64,000 nucleotides of DNA from an uncultured Acidobacteriia bacterium (GTDB taxonomy: Bacteria; Acidobacteriota; Terriglobia; Bryobacterales; Bryobacteraceae). The translations under genes and the position numbers were made by a program. The notes under the pieces are model-generated. The model ran no database searches and was not told where the DNA came from. It saw only the letters and a program-made list of their open reading frames with translations. Location of the stretch: the NCBI GenBank assembly GCA_903851195.1, contig CAINNJ010000033.1, positions 310,001 through 374,000 of the forward strand. The letters are read 5' to 3'. Of this stretch, positions 28,617 to 38,565 are shown piece by piece (within the stretch, counting starts at the first letter, position 1; each line of letters opens with the position of its first letter).

Positions 28617-31600
28617 TCAGAAAATGATCTTCGCCGCGAGTTGCACGTGCCGCCGGTCCCAGGTGGACCCGGTGCAGCCGAAACAGGCGTCCACGGTGTT
28701 GCTCGCGCCCACGTCGGCCGTCGATCCGATCACATACAGATTGGCGTGATTCATCAGGTTGAACACCTCCGCGCGAAGCTGCAGCGTGAAGCGCTCCGTC
28801 AGCCGGGTGTCTTTGTGAATTCCCAGATCCAGATTGAAAAAACCGGGCGCCCGGAACGCATTCCGGTGGGACATGTTGGCCGGCCACTTCGTGCCGGGGC
28901 TCAGCAGGTTCGGCATGTTCGCGAACTGCTTCGGCAAAAAGGTAATGAGGTGGAAGGTGTCCGGAGTGGTGGAGATCACGAAGGTGTTCCGGCGCATGGG
29001 CGCGGCAGCCACGAAAGTCGCCCGGGGCGCGCTCAGATCGAGCGTCTGCGCGCTGGTATCGAACACGCTGAAAGGCTGTCCGGACCGGGCGACAAACACC
29101 GGATTCACGTTCCAGTCGCGCAGCAGCGCGCCCACCCGGCTCGTCTTCGCGAACCTGCCGGCATAGACCGGAACGCTCCAGTCGCCGGCGAGTGTGATGC
29201 GGTGGCGCACATCGAAATCGGCATCACCCCGATCGAGAGCAGGTTGATACGGATCCAGCAGCCCCGTGTCGAACGTTCCGTTGTTGGTCGTAATGTTCCG
29301 GTTGCCGTACTGGCTGGCAATCCCGTTCCCTCCGGCTTCGAAGAATGTGGAACTCATGTTGTCCACGGCGTGTGACCACGTGTAAGTCGCGATCAGAGAA
29401 ACTCCCGAGTGCAGGAAGTTACTCAGCGTGATGCGGTTGTTCAGGCCATAGTAAGTGGAGAACCCCTGGTTTCCGCGATACCCCACATCTTCGCCATAAT
29501 ACGGATTGGGTTGCGAAACACACCCCAGATTGGGGTTGCAGGCATCGCCCAGCGCGAAGTTGCCGAAGCCGATCTGATTTGGATAAGAGATGGAGTACAG
29601 TCTCTCTCCTTTCGAACCGCTGTATTCCAGGCTGTAAGTCAGCCCGCGCGTCACCTCACGCTGCACCGCTACGTTCCAGAAGTGCGCGTAGGCGGTCTTC
29701 AGATCCGGATTCACGATCCTCGCGCCCATCGCGGGCAACGCCAGCGTGCCGGTCCCGTCGCCCAGCGAGCCGAAGTTATTAGTGGTTACCGGCCCCGGAA
29801 CATCCAGCACCGCGAAATTCGGCAGATTCTGAATGACATTGAAATTCACGTTGCCGAAGTCTCGCTCGTAGCCGATCCCGTAACCGCCGCGCAGACTCGT
29901 GCGGCCATCGCCGAACACATCCCACGCGAAACCCACGCGCGGAGCGAAGTCCTTCCAGTCGGGATGATAAAGCCCACCGGCGCTGCTTGGACTCGAAAGT
30001 TGCAGCCCTCCGTTGCGAAGATACGTGCCGAGTCGTGTGTCCGGGGAACTGACGCCAGGCGCATACCAGTTCGATTCCAGCCCGGATTTGCCGTTGTGCT
30101 GCACGCCGTAGTGTTCCCACCGCACACCCAGGCTAACCGTGACGCGACGCCGCAGTTGCCAGGAATCCTGCGCATAGACCGCGCCATCGTGGAAACGGTT
30201 GCTCCGCGTAAAATCCGGCGATTTCACAGGGAGACTCAGCGAGCAGGTCGCTGTTGTCCCGGCCGCGCCACACGGCAGTTTGCCCTGGGGATCCACCGCG
30301 ACTTCCAGATGCGCGAAGTGCCCGGACTGCAGCGCATTCAGGACCGAGCCCAGTCCCGCGCTGTTGGAAAGCGATCCCACCGCCGTCTGATAAGCCGCGT
30401 CCGTGCGATTATCGCGGACATAATAATAGTCGCCACCGAAGCGGAACGAATGCTTGCCCCTCGTCCAGCTGACATCGTGGTTGAACTGCAGCAGATTCTG
30501 CGGTCCTCCGAACGCTCCGCCCGTTCCCGGCGAAAACGGATTATAGCCGGGAAACGCCAGCGGATCCCCGCCGATCAACACCGGCGCGAGGGGCGTTGCA
30601 TACATCGAAGGCACCAGTCCGCGGCTCGTCAGGCCCTGCTGAAAGGTATTCAGCCGGGTGAAGGCGAGTTTGCTGTTCGATATCCATGCCGGCGTCCAGG
30701 TATGAGTCAGGGAACCGAGAAACGTGTTATCCGTCCGGGTCTGGCGCAGATCGTAATTCCCATAGGGGCTGCTGGAAAGAGTTCCGTCCGCGTCGTCCTC
30801 GTGATACAGAGAGTAGCGGGCAAAAAACTGTGTCCGGTCCGAAAAACGATAATCCAGCCGTTCGAACGTGTTCCACGAATCCTGGGGAATGCCCGCGCCG
30901 GCATCCACGGGAGCAACCCACGCTACATGCGCAAAGGCCGGCAGCGTGCGCGACAGCGTGGAGCAGGCGAGACCCGTGCATGGATTCTTCCCGGTGGACG
31001 CCGTCAGATCCGCCAGACTCACGGTTCCGAGTGTCCGGGCATCCGAACGGACCTGCCCCAGCGCCTGGAAGAATGACTGCGTATTGGCCGCCGTCTGCCC
31101 CAGCAGTTGCGCTGTCGGCAGCCAGGCCAGTTCCGTCGCGCGGCTACGGACCAGCGTCCCTTCGGTGCTGCTGAAGAAGAACAGCCGGTTCCGGAGTATC
31201 GGCCCGCCAACCGAGTAGCCGAACTCATTCCGCTGAAACGAAGCCTCCGGCACGCCGTTCGCATTGTCTTTGAAGGATGCCGAAGACAAGCGCGAGACAC
31301 GATTGAACTCATAAGCGCTGCCGTGGAGGCGGTTCCCGCCACTGGCGCCCACCATGTTGACGATGCCCCCCGACGCCCTGCCGATCTCAGCCGTGAAGCC
31401 ACTCGCGAGTACCGTGAACTCCCGCACCGCGTCGAGCGGAACCGGCTGCCCCGCCGCACCCGAGAACTCATCGTTTGCGGCGACACCATCCAGCAGAATA
31501 TTCGTGGAAGCCTCGCGTTGCCCGTTGATCGCGAACCCGGCCCCGCGATTTCCCCGGCCCGCGTCGGAAAGATTTCCGGCCAGTCCCGTGAACTGCAGGG

Positions 31601-32048
31601 CGTTTCGGGTGAGATTGGGCAGACTCCGAATCTCGTCCTGCGAAAAACCCTGCGTCAAGCGCGGCGATTCGCTTCGGCTGCGGCTCGTCGTCACGGGCAG
31701 TTTCTGCGTTGCAGGTGCGCTCTCTTCCTGGAGGTGAAAGTCCTGGGCGATGCGGGCTCCCGGCCCCGGTTTCAGCCGGATCGACGCCGTCGCGAAAGGC
31801 GGAGCCGATGCCGAAACGAGATACTCGCCGGGCGCCAGCAAAGGAATCGAGTAATACCCGTCCGCCCCTGTGGCCGCGGATCTTTTCCCCCCGGTGTCCT
31901 GGGACGTGACTTCTATCGTGGCCTGCGGCACCGGAGAACCTTTCACATCGGTGACCCTGCCGGTCAGCTCCGCCATCTCAGACTGCGACCAGAGAGCGGC
32001 GGTAGCCAGATAAAGAACAGAGAAAGCGCGCGCCGCGTGAAGGAACAA
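28617..32048 (-). CDS. Oar-like outer membrane receptor, second copy
   Basis: 1143 residues from a TTG at 32048 that supplies a signal peptide (RAFSVLYLATAALWSQ). No good ribosome site is seen. An ATG seven bases upstream (32055) is out of frame by one base and would give MKIV followed by the same signal after a one-base slip, so the true start is uncertain. Domains: carboxypeptidase-regulatory-like (ELTGRVTDVKGSPVPQATIEV), plug (TRNALQFTGLAGNLSDAGRGN; ASTNILLDGVAANDEFSGA), long beta barrel ending in HVQLAAKIIF. The ligand is unknown. It precedes the isomerase gene on the same strand. Confidence 0.87.
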   Translation of the reverse strand: MFLHAARAFSVLYLATAALWSQSEMAELTGRVTDVKGSPVPQATIEVTSQDTGGKRSAATGADGYYSIPLLAPGEYLVSASAPPFATASIRLKPGPGARIAQDFHLQEESAPATQKLPVTTSRSRSESPRLTQGFSQDEIRSLPNLTRNALQFTGLAGNLSDAGRGNRGAGFAINGQREASTNILLDGVAANDEFSGAAGQPVPLDAVREFTVLASGFTAEIGRASGGIVNMVGASGGNRLHGSAYEFNRVSRLSSASFKDNANGVPEASFQRNEFGYSVGGPILRNRLFFFSSTEGTLVRSRATELAWLPTAQLLGQTAANTQSFFQALGQVRSDARTLGTVSLADLTASTGKNPCTGLACSTLSRTLPAFAHVAWVAPVDAGAGIPQDSWNTFERLDYRFSDRTQFFARYSLYHEDDADGTLSSSPYGNYDLRQTRTDNTFLGSLTHTWTPAWISNSKLAFTRLNTFQQGLTSRGLVPSMYATPLAPVLIGGDPLAFPGYNPFSPGTGGAFGGPQNLLQFNHDVSWTRGKHSFRFGGDYYYVRDNRTDAAYQTAVGSLSNSAGLGSVLNALQSGHFAHLEVAVDPQGKLPCGAAGTTATCSLSLPVKSPDFTRSNRFHDGAVYAQDSWQLRRRVTVSLGVRWEHYGVQHNGKSGLESNWYAPGVSSPDTRLGTYLRNGGLQLSSPSSAGGLYHPDWKDFAPRVGFAWDVFGDGRTSLRGGYGIGYERDFGNVNFNVIQNLPNFAVLDVPGPVTTNNFGSLGDGTGTLALPAMGARIVNPDLKTAYAHFWNVAVQREVTRGLTYSLEYSGSKGERLYSISYPNQIGFGNFALGDACNPNLGCVSQPNPYYGEDVGYRGNQGFSTYYGLNNRITLSNFLHSGVSLIATYTWSHAVDNMSSTFFEAGGNGIASQYGNRNITTNNGTFDTGLLDPYQPALDRGDADFDVRHRITLAGDWSVPVYAGRFAKTSRVGALLRDWNVNPVFVARSGQPFSVFDTSAQTLDLSAPRATFVAAAPMRRNTFVISTTPDTFHLITFLPKQFANMPNLLSPGTKWPANMSHRNAFRAPGFFNLDLGIHKDTRLTERFTLQLRAEVFNLMNHANLYVIGSTADVGASNTVDACFGCTGSTWDRRHVQLAAKIIF

Positions 32049-32210
32049 TCTTCATAGTAAGAAAGAGCAGAGTTGTCTTACTTATCTAACTGTATTCCAG
32101 AGAACAAACCTCCGGGAAAAGTAACTCAAAAGAATACAGAAGTGACCTCCGGCACGCTTTCAGGAAACGCACGCCGCAACGCTCGGCTAAATTGAACTCA
32201 GGTCAAAAAC

Positions 32211-33299
32211 TTGGTGAACCGAATCACTGCCCTCCTCGTGTGTGTTGTCGCCTGTTGCATTCCGTCGGCCGCGCAGCAGTCGGTAACGCAGGCCGTTACA
32301 TGGACTACCCAGTCCGTCGTCCTCGAATCCGACTTCTCCACGTGGGCCCGGATGGTGCAACTCAGAGACGGTAGCTGGCTGGCTGCGTATACCGTCACCG
32401 ACAGTCCGCAGCGAATACGACTGAAGCGCAGCTTCGACAGCATGCGCACATGGCAATTCGTTTCCGAAGTCAGTGAACAGGGCCGCATTCTGGATAACCC
32501 AAGTCTGGCTCTCCGCCCGGACGGCACCGTCTTACTCGGAATCCGCTCCGAAATAACCGGCCAGTCTTACTGGATCGAAACTTACACCAGCCAGGATAAC
32601 GGCAACACCTTCCGCTACCAAAGCCAGGTGGATTGGGACCATCATCAGGGCGGCGTCTATGAGCCGTACCTATACGTGCTGCCCGACGGCTCCATCGCCT
32701 GCTTCTACACCAGCGAAGTCCACAAATTCGAAACGCCGGCCTACAGCCAGATCCTTTCTGAAAAAGTCTCGACCGACGGCGGCGAAACCTGGGGACCTGA
32801 GATCTGGGCCATCTCACAGCCTGGCGAAGCGCGTCCCGGCGAGGCCAACATCGTCCCGCTGCCCGGCGGCGTGCTCGCGCTGTTCTACGAAATTTGTGGC
32901 ACGGAGAACTGTATCGGCCACGTCTCCTATTCCACGGATGGCGTGAACTGGCCCGGCATCGGCCCTGCGATTCTGAATACCTTTCAGGATGTCCAGGCAG
33001 TCGGGCTGAAAAATGGTCTGATCTTCGCCACGTCGAACTCGAAGGACATCATCGTCAGTACCGACTTCCTGAATTCCTGGATCGACACCCGGCAGCACCC
33101 CTTCGTCTACGGGGTCTGGCCCGCTCTCTACCAGACCGGGCCCAACGAAATTGCACTCGTTCTCACCGGCGCGGGAGATCAGGGCCAAACCGGCGAATAT
33201 ATCCGTTTCGGCACCATCAACGAAGCGGCGCTGCAGGCCGGGAACGCGGTCAATCCATGCCGCAAGCCGACCGCGGGGCGCCCGCAAAACTGCTACTAA
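32211..33299 (+). CDS. Sialidase-like (BNR/Asp-box) secreted protein
   Basis: 362 residues; start at TTG 32211 or GTG 32214, both just before a signal peptide (ITALLVCVVACCIPSAAQQ). The rest fits a six-bladed sialidase-like beta propeller: Asp-box motifs STDGGETWGPE and STDGVNWP, SFDSMRTWQF, and YVLPDGSIACFY. Family members are exo-sialidases or other glycoside-binding enzymes; the arginine triad of true sialidases cannot be confirmed by eye, so function is open. The first ~160 bases upstream are non-coding and shared with the divergent receptor gene. It converges with the spermidine-synthase-like gene. Confidence 0.8.
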   Translation: MVNRITALLVCVVACCIPSAAQQSVTQAVTWTTQSVVLESDFSTWARMVQLRDGSWLAAYTVTDSPQRIRLKRSFDSMRTWQFVSEVSEQGRILDNPSLALRPDGTVLLGIRSEITGQSYWIETYTSQDNGNTFRYQSQVDWDHHQGGVYEPYLYVLPDGSIACFYTSEVHKFETPAYSQILSEKVSTDGGETWGPEIWAISQPGEARPGEANIVPLPGGVLALFYEICGTENCIGHVSYSTDGVNWPGIGPAILNTFQDVQAVGLKNGLIFATSNSKDIIVSTDFLNSWIDTRQHPFVYGVWPALYQTGPNEIALVLTGAGDQGQTGEYIRFGTINEAALQAGNAVNPCRKPTAGRPQNCY

Positions 33300-33302
33300 C
33301 TG

Positions 33303-35645
33303 CTACCGCAGAATCTTGTAAAGATTGCTGTAATCGTCCGTCCACATCCGCAGTCCGGGAATGGGCTTGATGTCATGCGCGACCTTCAGCTCCGGATTGT
33401 CAAAGAAACCCGGACGGGAACTCACCAGCACCCAGTCTGAATCCGTTTCTTCCGTTTCATTCCGTTCGTCCGTTTCGAAGCTGACCATCTTCGCCGTCTT
33501 GCCGAACTCCTTCGCCGCCAGCGCGACCACCGGAGCCAGCGTCAGATAACGATTCGACACATGCACCGCCAGCACGCCATCCGGCTTCAGATGCTTCCAG
33601 TAGAGCCGGTACGCCTCGCGGGTGAGCAAGTGCACCGGGATCGCATCGCCGGAGAACGCATCCACGGCGAGCACGTCGAACTTCTGCACCGGTTCCGCCT
33701 CCATGGTCAGGCGTGCGTCGCCGAGCACCACGTCCTGTTTCCCCATGCAGTCCCGCAGGAACGTGAACTGCGTTTTCGCGATATCCAGCACCAGGGGATT
33801 GATGTCGTACACGTGATACCGGTCGATCGGCCTCGCGTAAGTGGTCAGCGTGCCGGCGCCCAGCCCGATCACGCCCACATTCAGCGGACCCGACATATCC
33901 AGCGTCTGAATCGCCAGCCCGATGCCGGATTTCTTCGCATAGTAAGTAGTCGGATAACGCCGGTTCTGCGGCCACAGAAACTGCTCGCCATGATCGATCG
34001 TGCCGTGCCGCAGGATGCGCGCGGGCCCCATCGTGCCGTCGGTCGACTGGTCATACACAACCAGCGCGCCATAGAAATTCCGCGCCAGCACCCGCGCATG
34101 TCCCACCGCTTTCCACGTATCGCGCACCAGAAACCCGGTGATCCCGAAGGCCAGCCCCGCCGCCACCGCGAACAGGATCATCTTGTCGTCCATCGACCCG
34201 CGCGTTCGCCACGACATATAAATCGCAAGGGCCGCTGTCAGGGATAGCAGGACAGTCGGATCGTACGATGCGCTCAGGAACGCCTTCTCGCCAAGCGGGA
34301 GGTTGTGGAAGTACAGGCCGGCAAGAATCCGGTAGGCGCAATACGCGATCAGCAGACCCACCAGACCGAAGACGATCGGTTTATCCAGCGGCGCATCCAA
34401 AAATTTCGAAGTCTCCACCGTATCCGGCGCGTCGCCCTTCTTCTTCCGCTCCACCCACAATACGTAAAGCAGCAGGAAAGACGTCAGCGACAGCACCACC
34501 GGCAGATCGTAAAGAGCGTTGAACAGATAGGGAGCCGCGAAACCGATCAGCAGGCCACCGATCGCGCCGCCCACCGAAACCATCAGATAGAAGGACGTCA
34601 GGTAAGCCGGCGCCGGACGCCGCCGGGCCAGTTCGCCATGGCAAACCATGAACAACACGAACAGCGCCCCGCAGAAGAAGCCCACCGCCATTTTCAGATC
34701 GGAGATGTTGCCTTCCTCGGAAATCGCGTAGGCGATCGCCGGCAGCGTCACCGCGGCAAGGCGCGCGAAGATCCCGCGCTTGTACCAGACATCGCTGTCG
34801 AAACAGAGGATAAAGCTCAGCAGATACAGGCTCAACGGCAGCACCCAGAGGAACGGAATCGCCGCCACGTTCTGCGTCAGATGATTCGTCAGCGCCAGCA
34901 GCAGCGCGGACGCGCACGCCGCCAGTCCCATCCACAACAAGCGCTCGGAGAGCGAAGGCGCCGGACCCGATTCCGCCTGCGCCGCCGCCGTTTCCACATG
35001 CGCCGCGCGTGAACGATACGCCACCACCATGCAGATCAGCGCGAACGCGATATAGCTGATGGACCACATCCACGCCTGCTGCCGGCTGGTGAGGTAAGGC
35101 TCCACCAGCACCGGATACGCCAGCAGCCCCACCATCGACCCGGCATTCGAAAGCGCGAAAAAGCGGTATGGCATGGCACCGCCGTTCGATCGCGAGTACC
35201 ACGTCTGCAGCAGCGGACTGGTCGAGGACAGCAGGAAATACGGCAGGCCCACCGTCGCCGTCAGCAGCCCCAGAATTCCCAGCAGCGGATCCGAGCCGCC
35301 GGTGGGCTTAAAAAACGCCGAAGGCAGAATCGGCAGGGACAGAAAGCTCACCACCAGCAACCCGGCGTGAATATAAGCCTGCCGCGACCCCTTCTGGCCG
35401 TTCAGCCAGTGCGCGTACGCGTAACCGCCCAGCAACGCCATCTGGAAGAACAGCATGCAACTCGTCCAGACCGCCGCGGACCCGCCGAACCACGGCAGAA
35501 TCAGTTTGGCGATCAGGGGCTGCACCTGGAACAGCAGGAAGGCGCTCAACAGAATGGTGGCGCCGAAAAAGACGGCGGGGACGCGGGGGGAGGGCTTATT
35601 TGTAAGCGGCAATTCCTGTGACCCGCTCGCCGATGACAAGGGCAT
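33303..35645 (-). CDS. Fused membrane transporter-like / spermidine synthase-like protein
   Basis: 780 residues. About a dozen hydrophobic segments fill residues ~20-540 (e.g. VFFGATILLSAFLLFQVQPLIAK). The last ~220 residues form a Rossmann-type spermidine synthase domain: NVGVIGLGAGTL, HVYDINPLVLDIAK, VVLGDARLTME, VLAVDAFSGDAIP and LKPDGVLAVHVSNRYL. Aminopropyltransferase activity in such fusions is unproven; they may methylate or act as sensors. The ATG at 35645 lies 50 bases inside the end of the upstream acyl-CoA dehydrogenase gene, so translation may be coupled; a TTG at 35612 is the alternative. Confidence 0.87.
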   Translation of the reverse strand: MPLSSASGSQELPLTNKPSPRVPAVFFGATILLSAFLLFQVQPLIAKLILPWFGGSAAVWTSCMLFFQMALLGGYAYAHWLNGQKGSRQAYIHAGLLVVSFLSLPILPSAFFKPTGGSDPLLGILGLLTATVGLPYFLLSSTSPLLQTWYSRSNGGAMPYRFFALSNAGSMVGLLAYPVLVEPYLTSRQQAWMWSISYIAFALICMVVAYRSRAAHVETAAAQAESGPAPSLSERLLWMGLAACASALLLALTNHLTQNVAAIPFLWVLPLSLYLLSFILCFDSDVWYKRGIFARLAAVTLPAIAYAISEEGNISDLKMAVGFFCGALFVLFMVCHGELARRRPAPAYLTSFYLMVSVGGAIGGLLIGFAAPYLFNALYDLPVVLSLTSFLLLYVLWVERKKKGDAPDTVETSKFLDAPLDKPIVFGLVGLLIAYCAYRILAGLYFHNLPLGEKAFLSASYDPTVLLSLTAALAIYMSWRTRGSMDDKMILFAVAAGLAFGITGFLVRDTWKAVGHARVLARNFYGALVVYDQSTDGTMGPARILRHGTIDHGEQFLWPQNRRYPTTYYAKKSGIGLAIQTLDMSGPLNVGVIGLGAGTLTTYARPIDRYHVYDINPLVLDIAKTQFTFLRDCMGKQDVVLGDARLTMEAEPVQKFDVLAVDAFSGDAIPVHLLTREAYRLYWKHLKPDGVLAVHVSNRYLTLAPVVALAAKEFGKTAKMVSFETDERNETEETDSDWVLVSSRPGFFDNPELKVAHDIKPIPGLRMWTDDYSNLYKILR

Positions 35646-36762
35646 GTATGTGGTCGGTTCCTTCGTAAGTCTTGACTGTTTCCAGATTGCAGAGATGTCG
35701 CATTATAGGATACTCGTCCGTGATCCCGTTGGCTCCCAGCAGATCGCGGCTGGCGCGGGCGCAATCGAGAGCGATGGCCACGTTGTTCCTCTTGAGCATC
35801 GAAATGTGCGCGGGATCCAGCTTGCCCGCATCTTTGAGACGTCCGCAATGCAGCGCCAGTAACTGCGCTTTGGTGATTTCGGTGATCATGTCGGCCAGCT
35901 TCGCCTGCACCAGCTGGTGGCTCGCGATCGGCCGGTCGTCGAACTGCTTCCGCAGCGTCGTGTAGGCGCGCGCCGTCTCGTAGCAGTCCATCGCGGCGCC
36001 AACCACGCCCCAGCCGATCCCGAAGCGCGCCTGCGACAGGCAGCTCAGCGGGCCCTTCAGACCTTTCGCGCCCGGCAGCATCGCGGAATCCGGCACGCGG
36101 CAATCCACCATGGACAGGCTTGACGTGACCGACGCGCGCATGGACCACTTCCCGTGAATATCGCTCGCAGTAAAGCCCGGCGTGCCGCGCTCGACCACGA
36201 AACCCCGAATCCCCTCGTCCGCGCGCGCCCAGACTACCGCGACATCCGCGACCGAACCATTCGTGATCCACGTTTTCTCGCCGTTCAGAACCCAGCCATC
36301 GCCGTCCCGCACTGCGCGTGTCCGCATGCCGGCGGGATTCGAGCCAAAATCGGGCTCCGTCAGCCCGAAACAGCCGATCGCCTGCCCGGATTGCAGCAGC
36401 GGCAGCCAGCGCGACTTCTGCTCTTCGGAGCCATACGCATGAAGCGGATACATCACCAGCGCGCCCTGCACGGAAACGAAACTGCGCAGCCCGGAATCGC
36501 CGCGTTCCAGTTCCTGCATCACCAGCCCGTACTCCACGTTGCTCATCCCGGCGCAGCCGTAGCCCGTGAGATTGGCCCCAAGAAAGCCCATTTCGGCCAT
36601 CTCCGGTATCAGTTCTTTCGGGAACCGGGCGTCGCGGAAGCTGTCGCGCAGCACCGGCGCGACACGCTCGTCCACGAACCGGCGCGCGGTCTGGCGCACC
36701 ATCAGCTCCTGTTCGGAGAACTGTGAATCGATCAGCAGGTAGTCGACGCCGCGGAATGGCAT
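35596..36762 (-). CDS. Acyl-CoA dehydrogenase, glutaryl-CoA dehydrogenase-like
   Basis: 388 residues from the ATG at 36762; the open frame upstream is not conserved. It is an FAD flavoprotein: GCFGLTEPDFGSNPAGM and GEKTWITNG bind FAD and substrate, and the catalytic Glu lies in ETVKTYEGTDHIHALVIGERVTG. The MRHLCNLETVKTYEGTDHIH end and overall length favour glutaryl-CoA dehydrogenase, which oxidises and decarboxylates glutaryl-CoA in lysine/tryptophan breakdown, but other short-chain substrates are possible. Downstream is the membrane protein with a 50-base overlap; upstream, divergent, is the PchB-like gene. No ETF genes are adjacent. Confidence 0.88.
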   Translation of the reverse strand: MPFRGVDYLLIDSQFSEQELMVRQTARRFVDERVAPVLRDSFRDARFPKELIPEMAEMGFLGANLTGYGCAGMSNVEYGLVMQELERGDSGLRSFVSVQGALVMYPLHAYGSEEQKSRWLPLLQSGQAIGCFGLTEPDFGSNPAGMRTRAVRDGDGWVLNGEKTWITNGSVADVAVVWARADEGIRGFVVERGTPGFTASDIHGKWSMRASVTSSLSMVDCRVPDSAMLPGAKGLKGPLSCLSQARFGIGWGVVGAAMDCYETARAYTTLRKQFDDRPIASHQLVQAKLADMITEITKAQLLALHCGRLKDAGKLDPAHISMLKRNNVAIALDCARASRDLLGANGITDEYPIMRHLCNLETVKTYEGTDHIHALVIGERVTGIAAYK

Positions 36763-36822
36763 GGCAGTTCTCAGTCTAACCGTCTGCCAAAGCACGCGCC
36801 CGTTATCCTCGTATCTGCCCCT

Positions 36823-37143
36823 ATGCCAAACCAGATCCCCCCCGCCGACTGCGCGAACCTCGACGAAATCCGCGCCGGCATGGACGCCATTGATCGCGAA
36901 ATCGTGGCCCTCATCGCCAACCGCGTCGCCTACGTCCGCGCCGCCGCCAAATTCAAGACCAACTCCGCCAACGTAGCTGCCCCCGAACGCGTCGCGGCGG
37001 TCCTTAAAACCCGCCGGGAATGGGCCGAGGCGGCCGGGCTCAGCGGCGATGTCATCGAAGGACTCTATCGCGACCTGGTCGCCTACAGCATTTCCGAAGA
37101 ACATAAAGAGTGGGAACGCCTGAACCCGTCCCAAAATCACTGA
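36823..37143 (+). CDS. Chorismate mutase family protein, isochorismate-pyruvate lyase (PchB)-like
   Basis: 106 residues, all-helical AroQ-type fold: LDEIRAGMDAIDREIVALIANRVAYVRAAAKFK, then APERVAAVLKTRREWAEAAGL and a final helix GLYRDLVAYSISEEHKEWERL. The helix-1 Arg, the Lys of AAAKFK and the loop APERV resemble PchB, which makes salicylate from isochorismate, rather than the usual mutase; many such proteins have low mutase activity. There is no salicylate or siderophore cluster here, so function is unclear. Divergent from the acyl-CoA dehydrogenase gene. Confidence 0.82.
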   Translation: MPNQIPPADCANLDEIRAGMDAIDREIVALIANRVAYVRAAAKFKTNSANVAAPERVAAVLKTRREWAEAAGLSGDVIEGLYRDLVAYSISEEHKEWERLNPSQNH

Positions 37144-37184
37144 GATATAGTGATGGTCAGCGCCGCCCCTAAGGAGCCAGCCGC

Positions 37185-38564
37185 ATGTTCAAACCTCTTT
37201 CCCGCCGCACCCTACTCCGAGGCGCGGGCGCCGCGCTGGCGCTCCCCTGGCTCGAAACCATGGCGGACGCCGCGCCTGCCGCCGGACCCCTCACCCTCTC
37301 CGAACCCCCGCTCCGGATGGCCTTCATGTTCCTCCCGAACGGCGTGCGCCCGGACCACTGGACCCCGCCCGGCGACGGCGAAGACTTCGAACTCACCCCG
37401 CACCTGCAGCCCCTCGCCGCGCTGAAGAACGATTTCACTCTCCTCGAAAACCTCTGGAACAAGAACACGGTCGGTCGCAACGGACACTGGCCCAAAGTGC
37501 CCGCCTGGCTCTCCGGCGGCTACGTCGAGCGCACCTCCGGCGACGACCTCGATACCGGCGGCGTCACCGTGGACCAGATCGCTGCCCAACATATCGGCGA
37601 CCGCACCCCGCTGCCCACCTTCGAACTCGGCCTGGAGCCCCTCCGCACCGGTATCGACACCGCTGGTGGCGGCTTCGCCCGCATGTACGGATCTTTCCTG
37701 TCCTGGCGCGATCCCCACACGCCGGTGCCCAAGGAAATCATCCCGCAACTCGCCTTCGACCGCCTGTTCCGCAACAACCGCGCCCCGGTCATGGCCACCA
37801 CCGAAGGCACCATCAACCCGATCCTCGCGCGCTCCCTCCAGCGCGACGACGCCAGCGTGCTCGATCTGGTCATGGAAGACGCGAAAACCGCCAAACGGCG
37901 CGGCAGCATCTCCGATCGCATCCGGCTCGACGAATACTTCGAATCCGTTCGCTCCGTCGAGCAGCGCATCGAAGCGTCCATGCGTCCCCAGAAGCGCTGG
38001 ATCAACAAAGGGAAATTCCCGCTCGAACGCCCCGCCGCCGGCATCCCCGAGACCCACGCCGAACACCTCCGCCTGATGCTCGACATCTTCATTCTGGCCT
38101 TCTGGACCGACACCACGCGCATCGGCACGTTCATGGTGGGCGACGCCCAGAGCGCGGTCGATTACTCCTGGCTCCCCGGCGTGAAAGGCTCCTGGCACAC
38201 GCTTTCGCACCACGCCGACGTCCCGGCCACCCGCGACCAGTACGAGGCGATTCTGAACTGGAATATCGGACAGGTGGCCTACTTCCTGAATCGCATTAAA
38301 GGTCTGGATGAAGGCGGCACGTCCCTGCTCGATAACTCCATGATCATGGTGGGCGGCACGCTCAAAGACGGCAACCGGCATACCGAAGAGAACCTGCCCC
38401 TGCTCCTCGCGGGCAAAGGTAAAGGCACGCTGCGCCCGGGACGCCGTTTCCGCGCGCCCGCGAAGACGCCGCTCTGCAACCTCTATGTCTCCCTGCTTGA
38501 CCGCATGGGCGTCAAAGTGGATTCGGTCGGCGACAGCACGGGACCCCTTCAGGGCCTTGCCTGA
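37185..38564 (+). CDS. DUF1552 family protein, Tat-exported, second copy
   Basis: 459 residues. Twin-arginine signal LSRRTLLRGAGAALALPWLETMADA at the N-terminus (Arg-Arg at 7-8). DUF1552 motifs: MFLPNGVRPDHWTPPGDGE, FTLLENLWNKNT, VRSVEQRIEASMRPQKRW and SMIMVGGTLKDGNRHTEENLP. It is paired with the DUF1592 gene one base after its stop codon. Compared with the copy at 24006-25355 it lies before, not after, its DUF1592 partner and has no nucleoside-hydrolase-like gene directly joined to it. Function unknown. Confidence 0.92.
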   Translation: MFKPLSRRTLLRGAGAALALPWLETMADAAPAAGPLTLSEPPLRMAFMFLPNGVRPDHWTPPGDGEDFELTPHLQPLAALKNDFTLLENLWNKNTVGRNGHWPKVPAWLSGGYVERTSGDDLDTGGVTVDQIAAQHIGDRTPLPTFELGLEPLRTGIDTAGGGFARMYGSFLSWRDPHTPVPKEIIPQLAFDRLFRNNRAPVMATTEGTINPILARSLQRDDASVLDLVMEDAKTAKRRGSISDRIRLDEYFESVRSVEQRIEASMRPQKRWINKGKFPLERPAAGIPETHAEHLRLMLDIFILAFWTDTTRIGTFMVGDAQSAVDYSWLPGVKGSWHTLSHHADVPATRDQYEAILNWNIGQVAYFLNRIKGLDEGGTSLLDNSMIMVGGTLKDGNRHTEENLPLLLAGKGKGTLRPGRRFRAPAKTPLCNLYVSLLDRMGVKVDSVGDSTGPLQGLA

Positions 38565-38565
38565 C

